A stretch of DNA of 64,000 nucleotides from Roseiarcus sp963748545 (GCA_963748545.1 CAVVJO010000020.1:186001-250000), one strand, 5' to 3'. Numbered from the stretch's first letter, positions 48,701-57,527 are shown. Numbers and translations are program-made. The notes: generated by a model not told the origin, from the letters alone.

Positions 48701-49453
48701 TCAGGCCGGCGCAGACAGGGCGGCGGCCTCTCCGATCGCGACCGTCGGCCCGAAGGTCGCCTCGAATGCGGCGCGCAATGCAGAGTCCACCTCGGCAAGC
48801 GACGCGGCGCGGCCGAGATCGGCGAGGCTTGTGACTCCGTAATGGGCGGCAGCGATGCCGCACGGAACGATGCCGGAAAAATGCGAAAGGTCGGGCGCGA
48901 CGTTGAGCGCGACGCCGTGGAAGGTCGTCCAGCGCCGCACCCGGACCCCGATCGCGGCGATCTTGTCTTCGGCCCGCCCACCCAGCGGCGAACGGGCTTT
49001 GTCGGGCCGGTCGACCCAGACGCCCACACGATCGTCGCGCGTCTCGCCGACGACGCCGAAGGCGGCGAGCGTCCCGATCAGCCAGGCCTCGAGCGCCGCA
49101 ACATAGGCGCGCAGGTCCGGCCGGCGCGCCTTCAGGTCGAGCATGACATAAGCCACGCGCTGTCCCGGCCCGTGATAGGTGTACTGGCCGCCGCGGCCGA
49201 CGCGATGGACCGGAAAGCGGGAAACGAGAAGGTCGCCGTCTTTGGCGCTGGCGCCTGCTGTGTAGACCGGCGGATGCTCGAGGAGCCAGACCCGCTCAGG
49301 CGCAGACCCCTGGGCGATCGCGTCCACGCGCGCCTCCATCTCGGCAAGCGCAAGGGCGTAATCGGTCAGCCCTGAAGAGACAAGCCATTCGACCGGCGGA
49401 GCGCCGGAGGCGGCGAGGAAAGGCGCCCTGAGCGCGGTGTGGCGACTGGACAT
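48701..49453 (-). CDS. lipB: Octanoyltransferase
   Basis: Transfers octanoyl groups from ACP to lipoyl domains, the first step of lipoate biosynthesis; 250 residues. Motifs: LLEHPPVYTAGASA, GRGGQYTYHGPGQRVAYVM (lipoate-binding loop), EDKIAAIGVRVRRW with the catalytic Lys, and FSGIVPCGIAAAHYGV with the nucleophile Cys. ATG at 49453. Its product supports the 2-oxoacid dehydrogenase complexes, including the AceE-type E1 in this window. Frame intact. Confidence 0.95.
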   Translation of the reverse strand: MSSRHTALRAPFLAASGAPPVEWLVSSGLTDYALALAEMEARVDAIAQGSAPERVWLLEHPPVYTAGASAKDGDLLVSRFPVHRVGRGGQYTYHGPGQRVAYVMLDLKARRPDLRAYVAALEAWLIGTLAAFGVVGETRDDRVGVWVDRPDKARSPLGGRAEDKIAAIGVRVRRWTTFHGVALNVAPDLSHFSGIVPCGIAAAHYGVTSLADLGRAASLAEVDSALRAAFEATFGPTVAIGEAAALSAPA

Positions 49454-49529
49454 GAGCTCATGCTCATATCAGGACGACCGCGCGAAAGGTAAGGGGCGGC
49501 GCCCTTCGGCGCATGCCCAAATCTGAGCT

Positions 49530-49733
49530 TCAGGTTCCGACCTTGCCGGACTTGTTGTCGGGCTCGTGTCGCGGCCTGATTCCGAGCCCTTCCATTTGCA
49601 GACGATGGAACCAGTCAACAGATCGTCTACGGGTTGTCTTGGACGGCTCGACGGCAGGAACTTGACCAGGATCGGAACTCGAATTGCGCTGTGACGGTTT
49701 ATTCGCCGTTTCGCTTGCGCCGACTTTCCACAC
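49530..49733 (-). CDS. Small basic hypothetical protein
   Basis: 67 residues, basic and hydrophilic (TTRRRSVDWFHRLQMEGLG is its most protein-like stretch). GTG start at 49733 with a strong GGAGGG six bases upstream, which is the main reason for calling it. It lies 76 bp upstream of lipB on the same strand. No similarity recognised and no function proposed. Confidence 0.5.
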   Translation of the reverse strand: MWKVGASETANKPSQRNSSSDPGQVPAVEPSKTTRRRSVDWFHRLQMEGLGIRPRHEPDNKSGKVGT

Positions 49734-50084
49734 GCGACACCCTCCACTCCCGTTCCCGGGATTTCAACGCCGACCCGCCATAGCCAGATAACAAGATTAC
49801 ACGAGTCCGTCAGCAGGAAAAAAGGCTAATGAATGTAATTAAAGATGATATAATTATTACGTCGAGCGGAACAAACTCCCCGGTTGCTCAACGGCGAGGA
49901 CGCTGCATTGCTGAAGACGTTGCTGCTGAGCATTTGATTCGCGATGCATACAATTGTTCTATATCCGGGCGCGATTGAGGCTGCGGCGCCGATGGGGAAC
50001 CGAGCCCCCGCGGGGCGGGCCGGATTGAACATCGGTACCCCCGAAACACCACTCAAAGTTGAGTAAACACTGTCACGATTTGTC
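49734..50084. other. AT-rich divergent intergenic region
   Basis: 351 bp between divergent genes with a markedly AT-rich core (about 49770-49870). A 76-codon minus-strand frame (49826-50056) crosses it but lacks a recognisable domain or ribosome binding site. TTGAC at 50085-50089 could be a -35 element rather than the start of the next gene. Confidence 0.45.
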
Positions 50085-50969
50085 TTGACGTCGCGGCATC
50101 CTCAGCGTTCTCCTGCTCAATTGGGGAGCTTGTCGCGACACCTGGGCAGGGGTGCGCTGTTGGATGCCTGCGCTCGCAGGGCGAGGCTGGTTGGGGCGGC
50201 CATATTGGCTTCCGCGCCCCTTGGCTTTGCGCCGGCCGCTGCTGTCGCGGCCGCGTGGACGGAGCCGCAAGGCCAGGGCCTGATCATCGAGACCCTCTCC
50301 GGCTGGACCGGAACGGGCGCGCCCTGGGGCGGAGAGGCGGGGGTCAAGCAGAACCGCGCCGACCTCTCGACCTACGCGGACTATGGGCTCAACGACCAGT
50401 GGACGGTTTTCGGCCAGATGGCGATCGAGCGCTACGAAGTGAGCCGGCCGGAATCGAGTCTTTACGCCGGCCTCGACTATTCCGACCTTGGCCTGCGCAC
50501 AAAACTCTGGTCGTCAGCCGATTGGGTCTTCTCGATCGAAGCGACGCTGTTCCTGCCCGGAGCGTGGAACCCCTCGTCGCCCGCGCAGGCGGGGAACACC
50601 GGCGGGGCGGCGGAGGGGCGCCTGCTCGCGGGCTACGGCTTCACGCTCGGCCCCGCGCCAGGGTTCTTCGATCTCGAACTCGGATACAGGTTTCGCACCG
50701 CCGGCCCGCCGGACGAAGGCCACGTGGACCTGACGCTCGGTCTCAAGCCCGCGCCCGGCGTCACCCTGATGCTGCAGGATTTTCTCGTGGTCTCTGCGCC
50801 TTCGACCGATCCGTGCTTTCCCGCGTGGCGGCAAAACGTCGTGCAGGGAAGCGTGGCCCTGCCGCTGTGGGATCGTTGGCAGGTCCAGATCGGTTACTTC
50901 CAGACCACGCTCGCGTCGAAGACCAACACCGAGCGCGGCGCTGTCGTCGCCGTGTGGCGGAGTTTTTGA
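50085..50969 (+). CDS. Exported beta-rich protein, probable outer-membrane barrel
   Basis: Up to 294 residues with a signal peptide (LVGAAILASAPLGFAPAAAVAAA). The mature part consists of alternating-hydrophobicity strands ending in aromatic residues (QWTVFGQMAIERYEV, LYAGLDYSDLGLRTKLW, WVFSIEATLFLPG, FFDLELGYRF, WQVQIGYFQTTL) and finishes with a terminal aromatic (VVAVWRSF), as in small outer-membrane beta barrels. The start is unresolved: TTG codons at 50085, 50130 and 50160 are all possible, and the first may be part of the promoter. No named domain. Role unknown. Confidence 0.65.
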   Translation: MTSRHPQRSPAQLGSLSRHLGRGALLDACARRARLVGAAILASAPLGFAPAAAVAAAWTEPQGQGLIIETLSGWTGTGAPWGGEAGVKQNRADLSTYADYGLNDQWTVFGQMAIERYEVSRPESSLYAGLDYSDLGLRTKLWSSADWVFSIEATLFLPGAWNPSSPAQAGNTGGAAEGRLLAGYGFTLGPAPGFFDLELGYRFRTAGPPDEGHVDLTLGLKPAPGVTLMLQDFLVVSAPSTDPCFPAWRQNVVQGSVALPLWDRWQVQIGYFQTTLASKTNTERGAVVAVWRSF

Positions 50970-51187
50970 CGAGGACGTGGAAGAGACAGGACCGAGACGA
51001 TTTGAACTGTCGGGCCGGTGATGGGGCCGCTGCCCGATGCTGCCCGTTGACCGTCGACACGCAGGACGCCTCCCCCCAGGACATTCGCAACCGGCTCGAT
51101 GAAGTACAGGTTGACCCCCTGCGGCGCCGATCCGACGCAGACCAGCAAGGCGTGGTCGAGCGGATCCGTCTTAGCCCGCGCGGCTTC

Positions 51188-52360
51188 TCACGCGGTCTTG
51201 GCGAACAGCTCCCGTCCGATCAGCATGCGCCGGATCTCGCTCGTGCCGGCGCCGATCTCGTAGAGCTTCGCGTCGCGCAGCAGGCGCCCAAGCGGATAGT
51301 CGTTGGTGTAGCCGTTGCCGCCGAGGATCTGGATCGCGTCGAGTGCGACCTGGGTCGCGCGCTCGGCCGCATAGAGAATGGCGCCGGCGGCGTCTTCGCG
51401 CGTCGTCTCGCCGCGATCGCAGGCCTTCGCCACCGCATAGACATAGGCGCGGGAGGCGTTGAGCGTCACATACATGTCCGCGAGCTTGCCCTGGACGAGC
51501 TGGAAGGTCCCGATCGGCTGGCCGAACTGCTTGCGCTCGTGCACATAGGGCAGGACCACGTCGAGCGCCGCGGCCATGAGGCCGAGCGGTCCCGCCGACA
51601 GCACGACGCGCTCGTAGTCGAGCCCGCTCATCAGCACGTTGACGCCTTTGCCCACGCTGCCCACCACGTTCTCTTCCGGGACCTCGCAGTCGGCGAAGGC
51701 GAGTTCCGAGGTGTCGGAGCCGCGCATGCCGAGCTTGTCGAGTTTTGGCCCCTGCGAGAACCCGGCAAAACCCTTCTCGACCAGGAAGGCGGTGATGCCG
51801 CGCGCCCCGGCCGCGGGGTCGGTCTTGGCGTAGACGATCAGGGTCTCGGCCACGGGACCGTTGGTGATCCACATCTTGGCGCCATTGATGACCCACCGGT
51901 CGCCCTTCTTGTCGGCGCGCGTGGTCATCGACACCACATCCGAGCCGGCGTTCGGCTCGGACATCGCGAGGCCGCCGACATGCTCGCCGGACACGAGCTT
52001 GGGCAGAAAGCGCGCCTTCTGCGCCTCGCTGCCGTTGCGCACGATCTGGTTGACGCAGAGGTTCGAATGCGCGCCGTAGGAGAGCCCGACCGAGCCGGAC
52101 GCGCGCGACACCTCCTCCATCGCGACGCAATGCTCGAGGTATCCGAGCCCCAGGCCGCCGTATTCCTCGGGCGCGGTGATTCCGTGCAGGCCGAGCGCTC
52201 CCATCTTCGGCCACAGGTCGCGCGGGAACAGGTTGTCGCGATCGATCGCAGCGGCGCGCGGGGCGATCTCCTTGTCCGCGAAGTTTCGGGCGCTGTCGCG
52301 GATCATCTCCGCGCTCTCGCCGAGGTCGAAGTCGAATGGTCTTGGGGCGTTGGGGATCAT
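51188..52360 (-). CDS. ivd: Isovaleryl-CoA dehydrogenase
   Basis: FAD-dependent acyl-CoA dehydrogenase of leucine degradation, 390 residues. LSYGAHSNLCVNQIVRNGSE is the segment that separates isovaleryl-CoA dehydrogenases from other family members; AMSEPNAGSDVVSM and KMWITNGP form the FAD/substrate region, LDYERVVLSAGPLG carries the Glu expected as catalytic base, and QILGGNGYTNDYPLGRLLRD is the C-terminal signature. No methylcrotonyl-CoA carboxylase gene is visible nearby. It precedes nothing obvious in operon; the isomerase gene lies 76 bp upstream on the same strand. Confidence 0.9.
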   Translation of the reverse strand: MIPNAPRPFDFDLGESAEMIRDSARNFADKEIAPRAAAIDRDNLFPRDLWPKMGALGLHGITAPEEYGGLGLGYLEHCVAMEEVSRASGSVGLSYGAHSNLCVNQIVRNGSEAQKARFLPKLVSGEHVGGLAMSEPNAGSDVVSMTTRADKKGDRWVINGAKMWITNGPVAETLIVYAKTDPAAGARGITAFLVEKGFAGFSQGPKLDKLGMRGSDTSELAFADCEVPEENVVGSVGKGVNVLMSGLDYERVVLSAGPLGLMAAALDVVLPYVHERKQFGQPIGTFQLVQGKLADMYVTLNASRAYVYAVAKACDRGETTREDAAGAILYAAERATQVALDAIQILGGNGYTNDYPLGRLLRDAKLYEIGAGTSEIRRMLIGRELFAKTA

Positions 52361-52436
52361 GGGCCTTCAGGCTTTGTCGTGGCGTTCGTGCGCGGGAGAT
52401 TGGGGGGAACGGCGGGGAAGTCCAGATCGGCGGAGT

Positions 52437-53036
52437 TCAGCCGCGTCGCCCCGCCGCCCAGTCGAGGCCTTGTTCGAGCCGGTCGTCGCCCCAGAAGATT
52501 TCTCCGTCCTCGGCCACGAGGCTCGGCGCGCCGAAAAGGCCGATCTCGAGCGCGCGGGCGCATTCGGCCTTGAGCTGCGCCTTGTTGGCGTCGCTCTCGG
52601 CCGCGGCGAACGTCGCGTCGGGATCGAGGCCGAGTTCGGCGATCAGCGCGGCGATCCGCTCGCGCGCGGCGATCGACAGGCCTTGGCCGAACTCCGCGGC
52701 GAACACCTTTCTCGAAAATTCGGCGCGCGCCTCTCCTGAGAGCGCGAGGGCGACGCGGGCAGCCAGCAGGCTCGGTTGCGGAAACGGCTCAGGCCGCCGG
52801 AACGGCAAGCCAGCCGCGGCGCAGATTCGCTCGAGATCGCGCCACATGTAGCGGCCCTTGGCGGGAAAGAGGTTGAAGGGCGAGTCGCGCCACCCTTGCG
52901 CGGCGAAGATCGGCCCGAGCAGAAAGGGCCGCCACACGAGGCTGACGCCGCGCGCTTGCGCGAGCGCCCCGACCCGCATCGCCGCAGGATAGGAATAGGT
53001 GCTGGCGAACTCGTACCAGAATTCGGCTGAGGCCAT
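52437..53036 (-). CDS. 2-hydroxychromene-2-carboxylate isomerase / kappa-class GST family protein
   Basis: DsbA-like thioredoxin-fold protein of 199 residues. The N-terminus EFWYEFASTYSYPAAMRV carries the kappa-GST/HCCA-isomerase pattern, with Ser replacing a redox Cys; RPFLLGPIFAAQGW and GLFGAPSLVAEDGEIFWGDD (cis-Pro region) are typical. ATG 53036 is chosen because GGAGGAG lies six bases upstream. It could be a glutathione-dependent isomerase or a detoxification enzyme; naphthalene-pathway function is unlikely as no other degradation genes are near. Probably cotranscribed with ivd. Confidence 0.85.
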   Translation of the reverse strand: MASAEFWYEFASTYSYPAAMRVGALAQARGVSLVWRPFLLGPIFAAQGWRDSPFNLFPAKGRYMWRDLERICAAAGLPFRRPEPFPQPSLLAARVALALSGEARAEFSRKVFAAEFGQGLSIAARERIAALIAELGLDPDATFAAAESDANKAQLKAECARALEIGLFGAPSLVAEDGEIFWGDDRLEQGLDWAAGRRG

Positions 53037-53098
53037 CGCGCGCTCCTCCAGACGCGAAAATCGCATGGCCGCCGACCGCCCGAAAGAGGACGAAGCGC

Positions 53099-53129
53099 AA
53101 AAAAACCGCCCCGTCCGGAGACGGGGCGG
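53099..53129 (-). terminator. Rho-independent terminator
   Basis: Perfect 10-bp stem (53106-53115 with 53120-53129, GC-rich) and four-base loop; on the minus strand it is followed by a run of seven T. It lies 46 bp after the stop of the small Ala/Lys-rich exported protein gene and insulates the downstream isomerase gene. Confidence 0.9.
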
Positions 53130-53174
53130 GCGCGAAAAGGAGGCTTGCCGGCCTCCGAACTCAGCTCTGTAAGG

Positions 53175-53420
53175 TCAGCTCTTGGGCGCCGCGTCGGCGG
53201 GCGCCGCCGGGGCGGCCGGGGCCATGGTCTTCTTGGCGGAGTGCTTCTTCGCCGTATGCTTTTTCGCCTTGTGCGCCTTCATCGGCGCCTTGGCGGGCGC
53301 CATCGCGTCGGAAGCCGCGGGCGCGGCCGCAGCCGGGGCTGCATCCGTTTGGGCGAGGGCGGCGAGCGGCGAAAGAGCGATAGCGGCGCTGAGGCCGATG
53401 GCGGCGATCTTTTTGAACAT
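53175..53420 (-). CDS. Small exported Ala/Lys-rich protein
   Basis: 81 residues: a signal peptide (KIAAIGLSAAIALSPLAALAQ) followed by low-complexity sequence of Ala, Pro, Lys and His (KAHKAKKHTAKKHSAKKTM). Start at ATG 53420 with GGAGAG eight bases upstream. It ends in a clean terminator. Strongly basic, so it could bind polyanions in the periplasm; no domain known. It resembles the next gene upstream (53559-53774) in length, signal peptide and Met/Lys/His content, suggesting a diverged paralogous pair. Confidence 0.75.
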   Translation of the reverse strand: MFKKIAAIGLSAAIALSPLAALAQTDAAPAAAAPAASDAMAPAKAPMKAHKAKKHTAKKHSAKKTMAPAAPAAPADAAPKS

Positions 53421-53558
53421 TGGCAACTCTCTCCGTTGCGGGTTTGCACGGGAGAGACCTGCGCCTATGCTCATGAATTGGGGATGAACGGGCTCATCTG
53501 CGGACCCTCGCGGCCCGCGCCGTCCACATCGGGCGGCCGGCCGCGAGGACGCGCCGGG

Positions 53559-53774
53559 TCACCCCTTCGGCTGCATCGTGTCCGTATGCATCGGTTTCGC
53601 CATCATCGGCTTCTTGTGCATGGTGTGATGCTTCATCATCGGCTTATGGGGCGCCATGGTCTTGTCGGACATCATCTTGTCCGGCATGGGCGCGGTCGTC
53701 GTCTGAGCGAATGCGACGGAGCCCGAGAGGGCGAGAGCGGCGACGAGGCCCGCGGCGGCGAAGGTCTTCAGCAT
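53559..53774 (-). CDS. Small exported Met/His/Lys-rich protein
   Basis: 71 residues: signal peptide (FAAAGLVAALALSGSVAFAQ) then about 48 residues dominated by Met, His, Lys and Pro (for example MSDKTMAPHKPMMKHHTMHK). The repeated M-x-x-x-M and H-H spacing is typical of periplasmic copper- or silver-binding peptides and of pentapeptide MXKDX-type proteins. ATG at 53774, with AGGAG upstream on the coding strand. Metal binding is an inference from composition only. Confidence 0.75.
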   Translation of the reverse strand: MLKTFAAAGLVAALALSGSVAFAQTTTAPMPDKMMSDKTMAPHKPMMKHHTMHKKPMMAKPMHTDTMQPKG

Positions 53775-53927
53775 GCGTTTCTCCTAGGCGAGCCCGATGT
53801 CGGCTCAAGAAGCCCTTCGCGGCGAAAACGCGGCTGTTACGTGGCGCCCGAAACTTTGTTTGAAACTGGGCGTTGATTCGCAGCAAGGGTTTGACGGGGC
53901 GCGCAGGGGGTCGCTAAGGAGCGGGCC

Positions 53928-55019
53928 ATGTCGCACAACACCTTCGGCCGCCTTTTCCGGGTCACCACTTTCGGCGAGAGCCACGGCGCCGGGATCGGCT
54001 GCGTCGTCGACGGCTGCCCGCCGCGGCTCCCGCTCGACCTCGCCGACATCCAGGCCGAGCTCGACCGCCGCCGCCCCGGCTCGTCGCGCTTCACCACCCA
54101 GCGGCGCGAGCCCGACGAGGCCCGCATTCTTTCGGGCGTGATGCTCGACGAGGCGAGCGGGCGTCAGATGACCACCGGAACGCCGATCGCTGTCTACATC
54201 GAGAACGTCGATCAGCGCTCGAAGGACTACGGCGAGATCAAGGACAAGTATCGCCCCGGCCACGCCGACTACGCCTACGACGCCAAATACGGCGTCCGCG
54301 ACTATCGCGGCGGCGGCCGCTCGTCGGCGCGCGAGACCGCGGCGCGGGTCGCAGCCGGCGCCATCGCGCGCAAAGTCATACCGGGCGTGACGATTCGCGC
54401 CGCGCTGGTCCAGATGGGCAAGCTCAAGATCGACCGGCAGAAATGGGACTGGGACGAGGTCGGCAACAATCCGTTCTTCTGCCCCGACTCCGAGGCCGCC
54501 CGGCGCTTCGCCCACTATCTCGACGCGATCCGCAAGGCGGGCTCCTCGGTCGGCGCGGTGCTCGAAGTCGTCGCCGAAGGCGTTCCGCCCGGCTGGGGAG
54601 CGCCGATCTATGGCAAGCTCGACGCGGAGATCGCGAGCGCGCTGATGAGCGTCAATGCGGTCAAGGGGGTCGAGATCGGCGACGGCTTCGCCGCGGCCGA
54701 GCTCCACGGCGAGGGCAACGCCGACGAGATGCGGGCCGGAAACGACGGGCGTCCGCGCTTCCTCTCCAACCACGCCGGCGGCATCCTGGGCGGCATCTCG
54801 ACCGGCCAGCCGATCGTCGCCCGCTTCGCCGTCAAGCCGACATCCTCGATCCTGACGCCGCGCCTGACCGTGAACCGGGCGATGGAGGAAACCGAGATCG
54901 TCACCAAGGGCCGCCACGACCCCTGCGTCGGCATCCGCGCCGTTCCGATCGGCGAGGCGATGGTCGCCTGCGTGCTCGCGGACGCGTTCCTGCAGCATCG
55001 CGGGCAGGTGGGAGGGTAG
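53928..55019 (+). CDS. aroC: Chorismate synthase
   Basis: Last common step of aromatic amino acid synthesis, converting EPSP to chorismate with reduced FMN; 363 residues. Signatures: TFGESHGAGIGCVVDG, RPGSSRFTTQRREPDEARILSG (54079-54140), YRGGGRSSARETAARVAAGA and SNHAGGILGGISTGQPI. ATG at 53928 preceded by AAGGAG. Divergent from the small Met/His-rich gene. Intact. Confidence 0.97.
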   Translation: MSHNTFGRLFRVTTFGESHGAGIGCVVDGCPPRLPLDLADIQAELDRRRPGSSRFTTQRREPDEARILSGVMLDEASGRQMTTGTPIAVYIENVDQRSKDYGEIKDKYRPGHADYAYDAKYGVRDYRGGGRSSARETAARVAAGAIARKVIPGVTIRAALVQMGKLKIDRQKWDWDEVGNNPFFCPDSEAARRFAHYLDAIRKAGSSVGAVLEVVAEGVPPGWGAPIYGKLDAEIASALMSVNAVKGVEIGDGFAAAELHGEGNADEMRAGNDGRPRFLSNHAGGILGGISTGQPIVARFAVKPTSSILTPRLTVNRAMEETEIVTKGRHDPCVGIRAVPIGEAMVACVLADAFLQHRGQVGG

Positions 55020-55145
55020 GGCCCCCGGTCGCCTGTCATCCCGGCTCGCGTGGGGATGGCATCGACCTATCAGCTCGCCCCGCCTTCATCTTGGCGTCGC
55101 GCGCCGGTAGTCTCATGACCGCACAACCGAAGCGGAGGCCTGGGG

Positions 55146-56840
55146 ATGGCGGAGCATGAGATCGAGCTGACGCGGCGCGAGGTGCTGGCCGGGGCGGTTG
55201 GCGGATTGGCCTTGGCGACGGTCTCCGCCGGCTCGGCGCTGGCGCAAGCGCAGGCGGCGACCGTCGCCGGGATCGTGTTCGAGGACCGCGACGGTTCGGG
55301 CGTTTCAGGCACGGCCAATCCCGGCCTTGCGGGCGTGCTGGTCTCGAACGGCGCGGACGTAGCCGTCACCGGCGCGGATGGACGCTATGCCCTGCCGCTG
55401 CCGGACGAGGCGACGATCTTCGTCGTGAAGCCCTCGGGCTTCATGCCGCCGCTCGACCCCAAGACCAACCTGCCGCGCTTCTATCGCCATCATCGGCCCG
55501 AAGGCTCCCCCGCTTCGCTCAACCTTGAGTTCGAGGGGATCGCGCCGACCGGGCCCATGCCGGCCTCGCTCGATTTCCCGCTCAAGCGCCAGGACGAGCC
55601 GAAGGCGTTCGACGTCGTGCTGATCACCGATCCCCAGCCCGAGAACGAGGCCGAGGTCGAATTCATCCGCGAGGACCTGATCCAGGCGCTCGACGGCGCC
55701 GACGCGAAGTTCGGCCTCACCGCCGGCGACGTCATGTTCGACGATCTGTCGCTGTACCCGCGGCTCAACGCGATCATCGGCACGATCGGGCTGCCGTGGT
55801 GGAACATCGGCGGCAACCACGACCTCAATTTCGAGGCGCCCAACCGCACCTACAGCCGCGAGACCTTCAAGCGCGTCTACGGGCCGAACTATTACGCCTT
55901 CTTCTATGGCCCGACGCTGTTCCTCATGCTCGACAATGTCGACTACCTCGGTCCCGATCCGACAAAGCCGCGCCAGTCGGGCAAGTACGAGGGCCGGTTC
56001 GACGACAAGCAGCTCGCCTTCGTCGGCAACGTGCTTGCGCACGCGCCCGAGGACACGCTGATCGTCGCCGTGATGCACATTCCGATCCGCACCTATCTCG
56101 GAACCGAGCCCTACCAGAACACGGCGAACAAGGAGGCGTTCTTCAAGCTGCTCGCGGGTCGCAAGCACACCGTCAGCTTCGCCGGCCACACCCACACGAC
56201 CGAGCACCATTATTTCGGCAAGGACGACGGCTGGACCGGCGAGGCCCCGCACCATCATCATGTTCTGACCGCCCTCTCGGGCTCGTGGTGGAGCGGCCCG
56301 TTCGACCATCGGGGCGTCGCCAGCGCCGACAGCCGCGACGGCACGCCGAACGGCTTCCACATCCTCACGGTCGACGGAACGGATTACACGACCCGCTTCG
56401 TGCCGGCCAAGGAGCCGAACGGCCGCCAGATGCGCCTGTCGATCGACAGCCGCTTCCACGGCTACACCAAGGAAGCGGACCACGAGTTCCGGCAGGTGCA
56501 ACTCTTGGGCTCGCCGGTGCCGCACGCCGCGCTCGGCGCCTCGACGCTGATCGCCAACGTGTTCGACGGCGGCGACAGGACCAACGTGACCATGACGATC
56601 GGCGACAGGCAGCCCATTGCTATGGCGCGCGCGGCTCGGCCCGATCCTTTCGTCGAGGAAGTCTTCTCCCGCAACGAGGCGACCAAGAAGGCCTGGGTCA
56701 AGGCCGAGAACTCATCGCATGTCTGGACTGCGCGTCTGCCGGCCGACCTTGCGCCCGGCGCCTATCGGATCGAGGTCGAGGCGGTCAACGAATACGGCAG
56801 GACCGTCACCGGCCGGCTGGCGCTCGAAGTGACGGGGTAG
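55146..56840 (+). CDS. Tat-exported calcineurin-like metallophosphoesterase
   Basis: 564 residues. The N-terminus has the twin-arginine motif TRREVLAGAVGGLALATVSAG, so export in folded form is likely. Residues 40-150 are an Ig-like/SdrD-type N-terminal domain (VFEDRDGSGVSGTANPGLAG), followed by the metallophosphoesterase core: LITDPQPEN (Asp replaces the usual D-x-H pair), TAGDVMFDD, GGNHDLNF, VMHIPIR and GHTHTTEHHYFG. A C-terminal beta domain covers about 430-564. The D-x-H block reading TDPQ is atypical and may reduce metal site one. The DUF1801 gene follows after 16 bp. Confidence 0.88.
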   Translation: MAEHEIELTRREVLAGAVGGLALATVSAGSALAQAQAATVAGIVFEDRDGSGVSGTANPGLAGVLVSNGADVAVTGADGRYALPLPDEATIFVVKPSGFMPPLDPKTNLPRFYRHHRPEGSPASLNLEFEGIAPTGPMPASLDFPLKRQDEPKAFDVVLITDPQPENEAEVEFIREDLIQALDGADAKFGLTAGDVMFDDLSLYPRLNAIIGTIGLPWWNIGGNHDLNFEAPNRTYSRETFKRVYGPNYYAFFYGPTLFLMLDNVDYLGPDPTKPRQSGKYEGRFDDKQLAFVGNVLAHAPEDTLIVAVMHIPIRTYLGTEPYQNTANKEAFFKLLAGRKHTVSFAGHTHTTEHHYFGKDDGWTGEAPHHHHVLTALSGSWWSGPFDHRGVASADSRDGTPNGFHILTVDGTDYTTRFVPAKEPNGRQMRLSIDSRFHGYTKEADHEFRQVQLLGSPVPHAALGASTLIANVFDGGDRTNVTMTIGDRQPIAMARAARPDPFVEEVFSRNEATKKAWVKAENSSHVWTARLPADLAPGAYRIEVEAVNEYGRTVTGRLALEVTG

Positions 56841-56856
56841 GAGCCGCGAAAGGGGA

Positions 56857-57453
56857 ATGATGACAGGGCGTCATGGGAATCCCGAGGTTGATCCTTTCTT
56901 CCAGACGGCCAAGACGTGGAAGGCCGAATATGCGCGATTGCGGGCGATCATCCTCGACCGGCATCTCGACGAGGGCCTGAAATGGGGCAAGCCCTGCTAC
57001 ACTTTCGAAGGTCGAAACATCGTTCTCATCCACGGCTTCAAGGACTACTGCGCGCTCCTGTTTTTCAAAGGCGCCCTGCTGGCGGACCCCAACGGCCTGC
57101 TCGTGCGGCAGACGGACAACGTGCAGGCGGCGCGTCAGATTCGATTTGACCAGCGCCGAACAGATTTCAGCGATGGAGGACGTCCTCAAGGCCACGATCG
57201 ACGAGGCGGTCGCAATCGAGAAAGCCGGACGGAAAGTCGAATTCAAGCCCACGACCGACTTCGCTGTCGCCGAGGAATTCCGGCGCGCCTTGCCGAGAGC
57301 CCCGACCTGAAAGCCGCGTTCGAAGCGCTCACCCCCGGCCGGCAGCGAGGCTACCTCTTATATTTTTCCGCGCCCAAGCAATCGAAGACGCGCGAAGCCA
57401 GGATCGAGAAGAGCAAGGCCCAAATTCTCAAGGGGAAAGGCCTGGACGATTGA
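56857..57453 (+). CDS. DUF1801/YdeI family protein with two compensating frameshifts
   Basis: About 199 residues. N-terminal DUF1801 part (KWGKPCYTFEGRNIVLIHGF, CALLFFKGALLADP) and C-terminal YdeI-like tail (FEALTPGRQRGYLLYFSAPK, QSKTREARIEK) lie in one frame, but the middle (LTSAEQISAMEDVLKATIDE through KVEFKPTTDFAVAEEFRRAL) is one base over. An extra base near 57139-57148 and a missing base near 57289-57294 restore the family sequence throughout. The function of the family is unknown. The start ATG at 56857 follows AAAGGGG. Confidence 0.8.
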   Translation: MMTGRHGNPEVDPFFQTAKTWKAEYARLRAIILDRHLDEGLKWGKPCYTFEGRNIVLIHGFKDYCALLFFKGALLADPNGLLVRQTDNVQAARQIRFDQRRTDFSDGGRPQGHDRRGGRNRESRTESRIQAHDRLRCRRGIPARLAESPDLKAAFEALTPGRQRGYLLYFSAPKQSKTREARIEKSKAQILKGKGLDD

Positions 57454-57462
57454 TCGCCGCCC

Positions 57463-57506
57463 GTCATGGCGAGCGAGGCTTCGTCGCTCGCGCTCCTCGC
57501 GATGAC
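57463..57506. repeat. REP-like palindromic element
   Basis: Arms GTCATGGCGAG (57463-57473) and CTCGCGATGAC (57496-57506) match at 10 of 11 positions as an inverted repeat, in the 74-bp gap between two convergent genes. Composition and position resemble dispersed REP-type elements of alphaproteobacteria. I saw no second copy in the window. Confidence 0.5.
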
Positions 57507-57527
57507 AGCTCCTCTTGCTCCCGCCGC

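Noticed and set aside
49826..50056. 76-codon minus-strand frame
   Set aside because: No ribosome binding site and no domain; runs into the AT-rich stretch. Left unannotated, though a small gene cannot be excluded.
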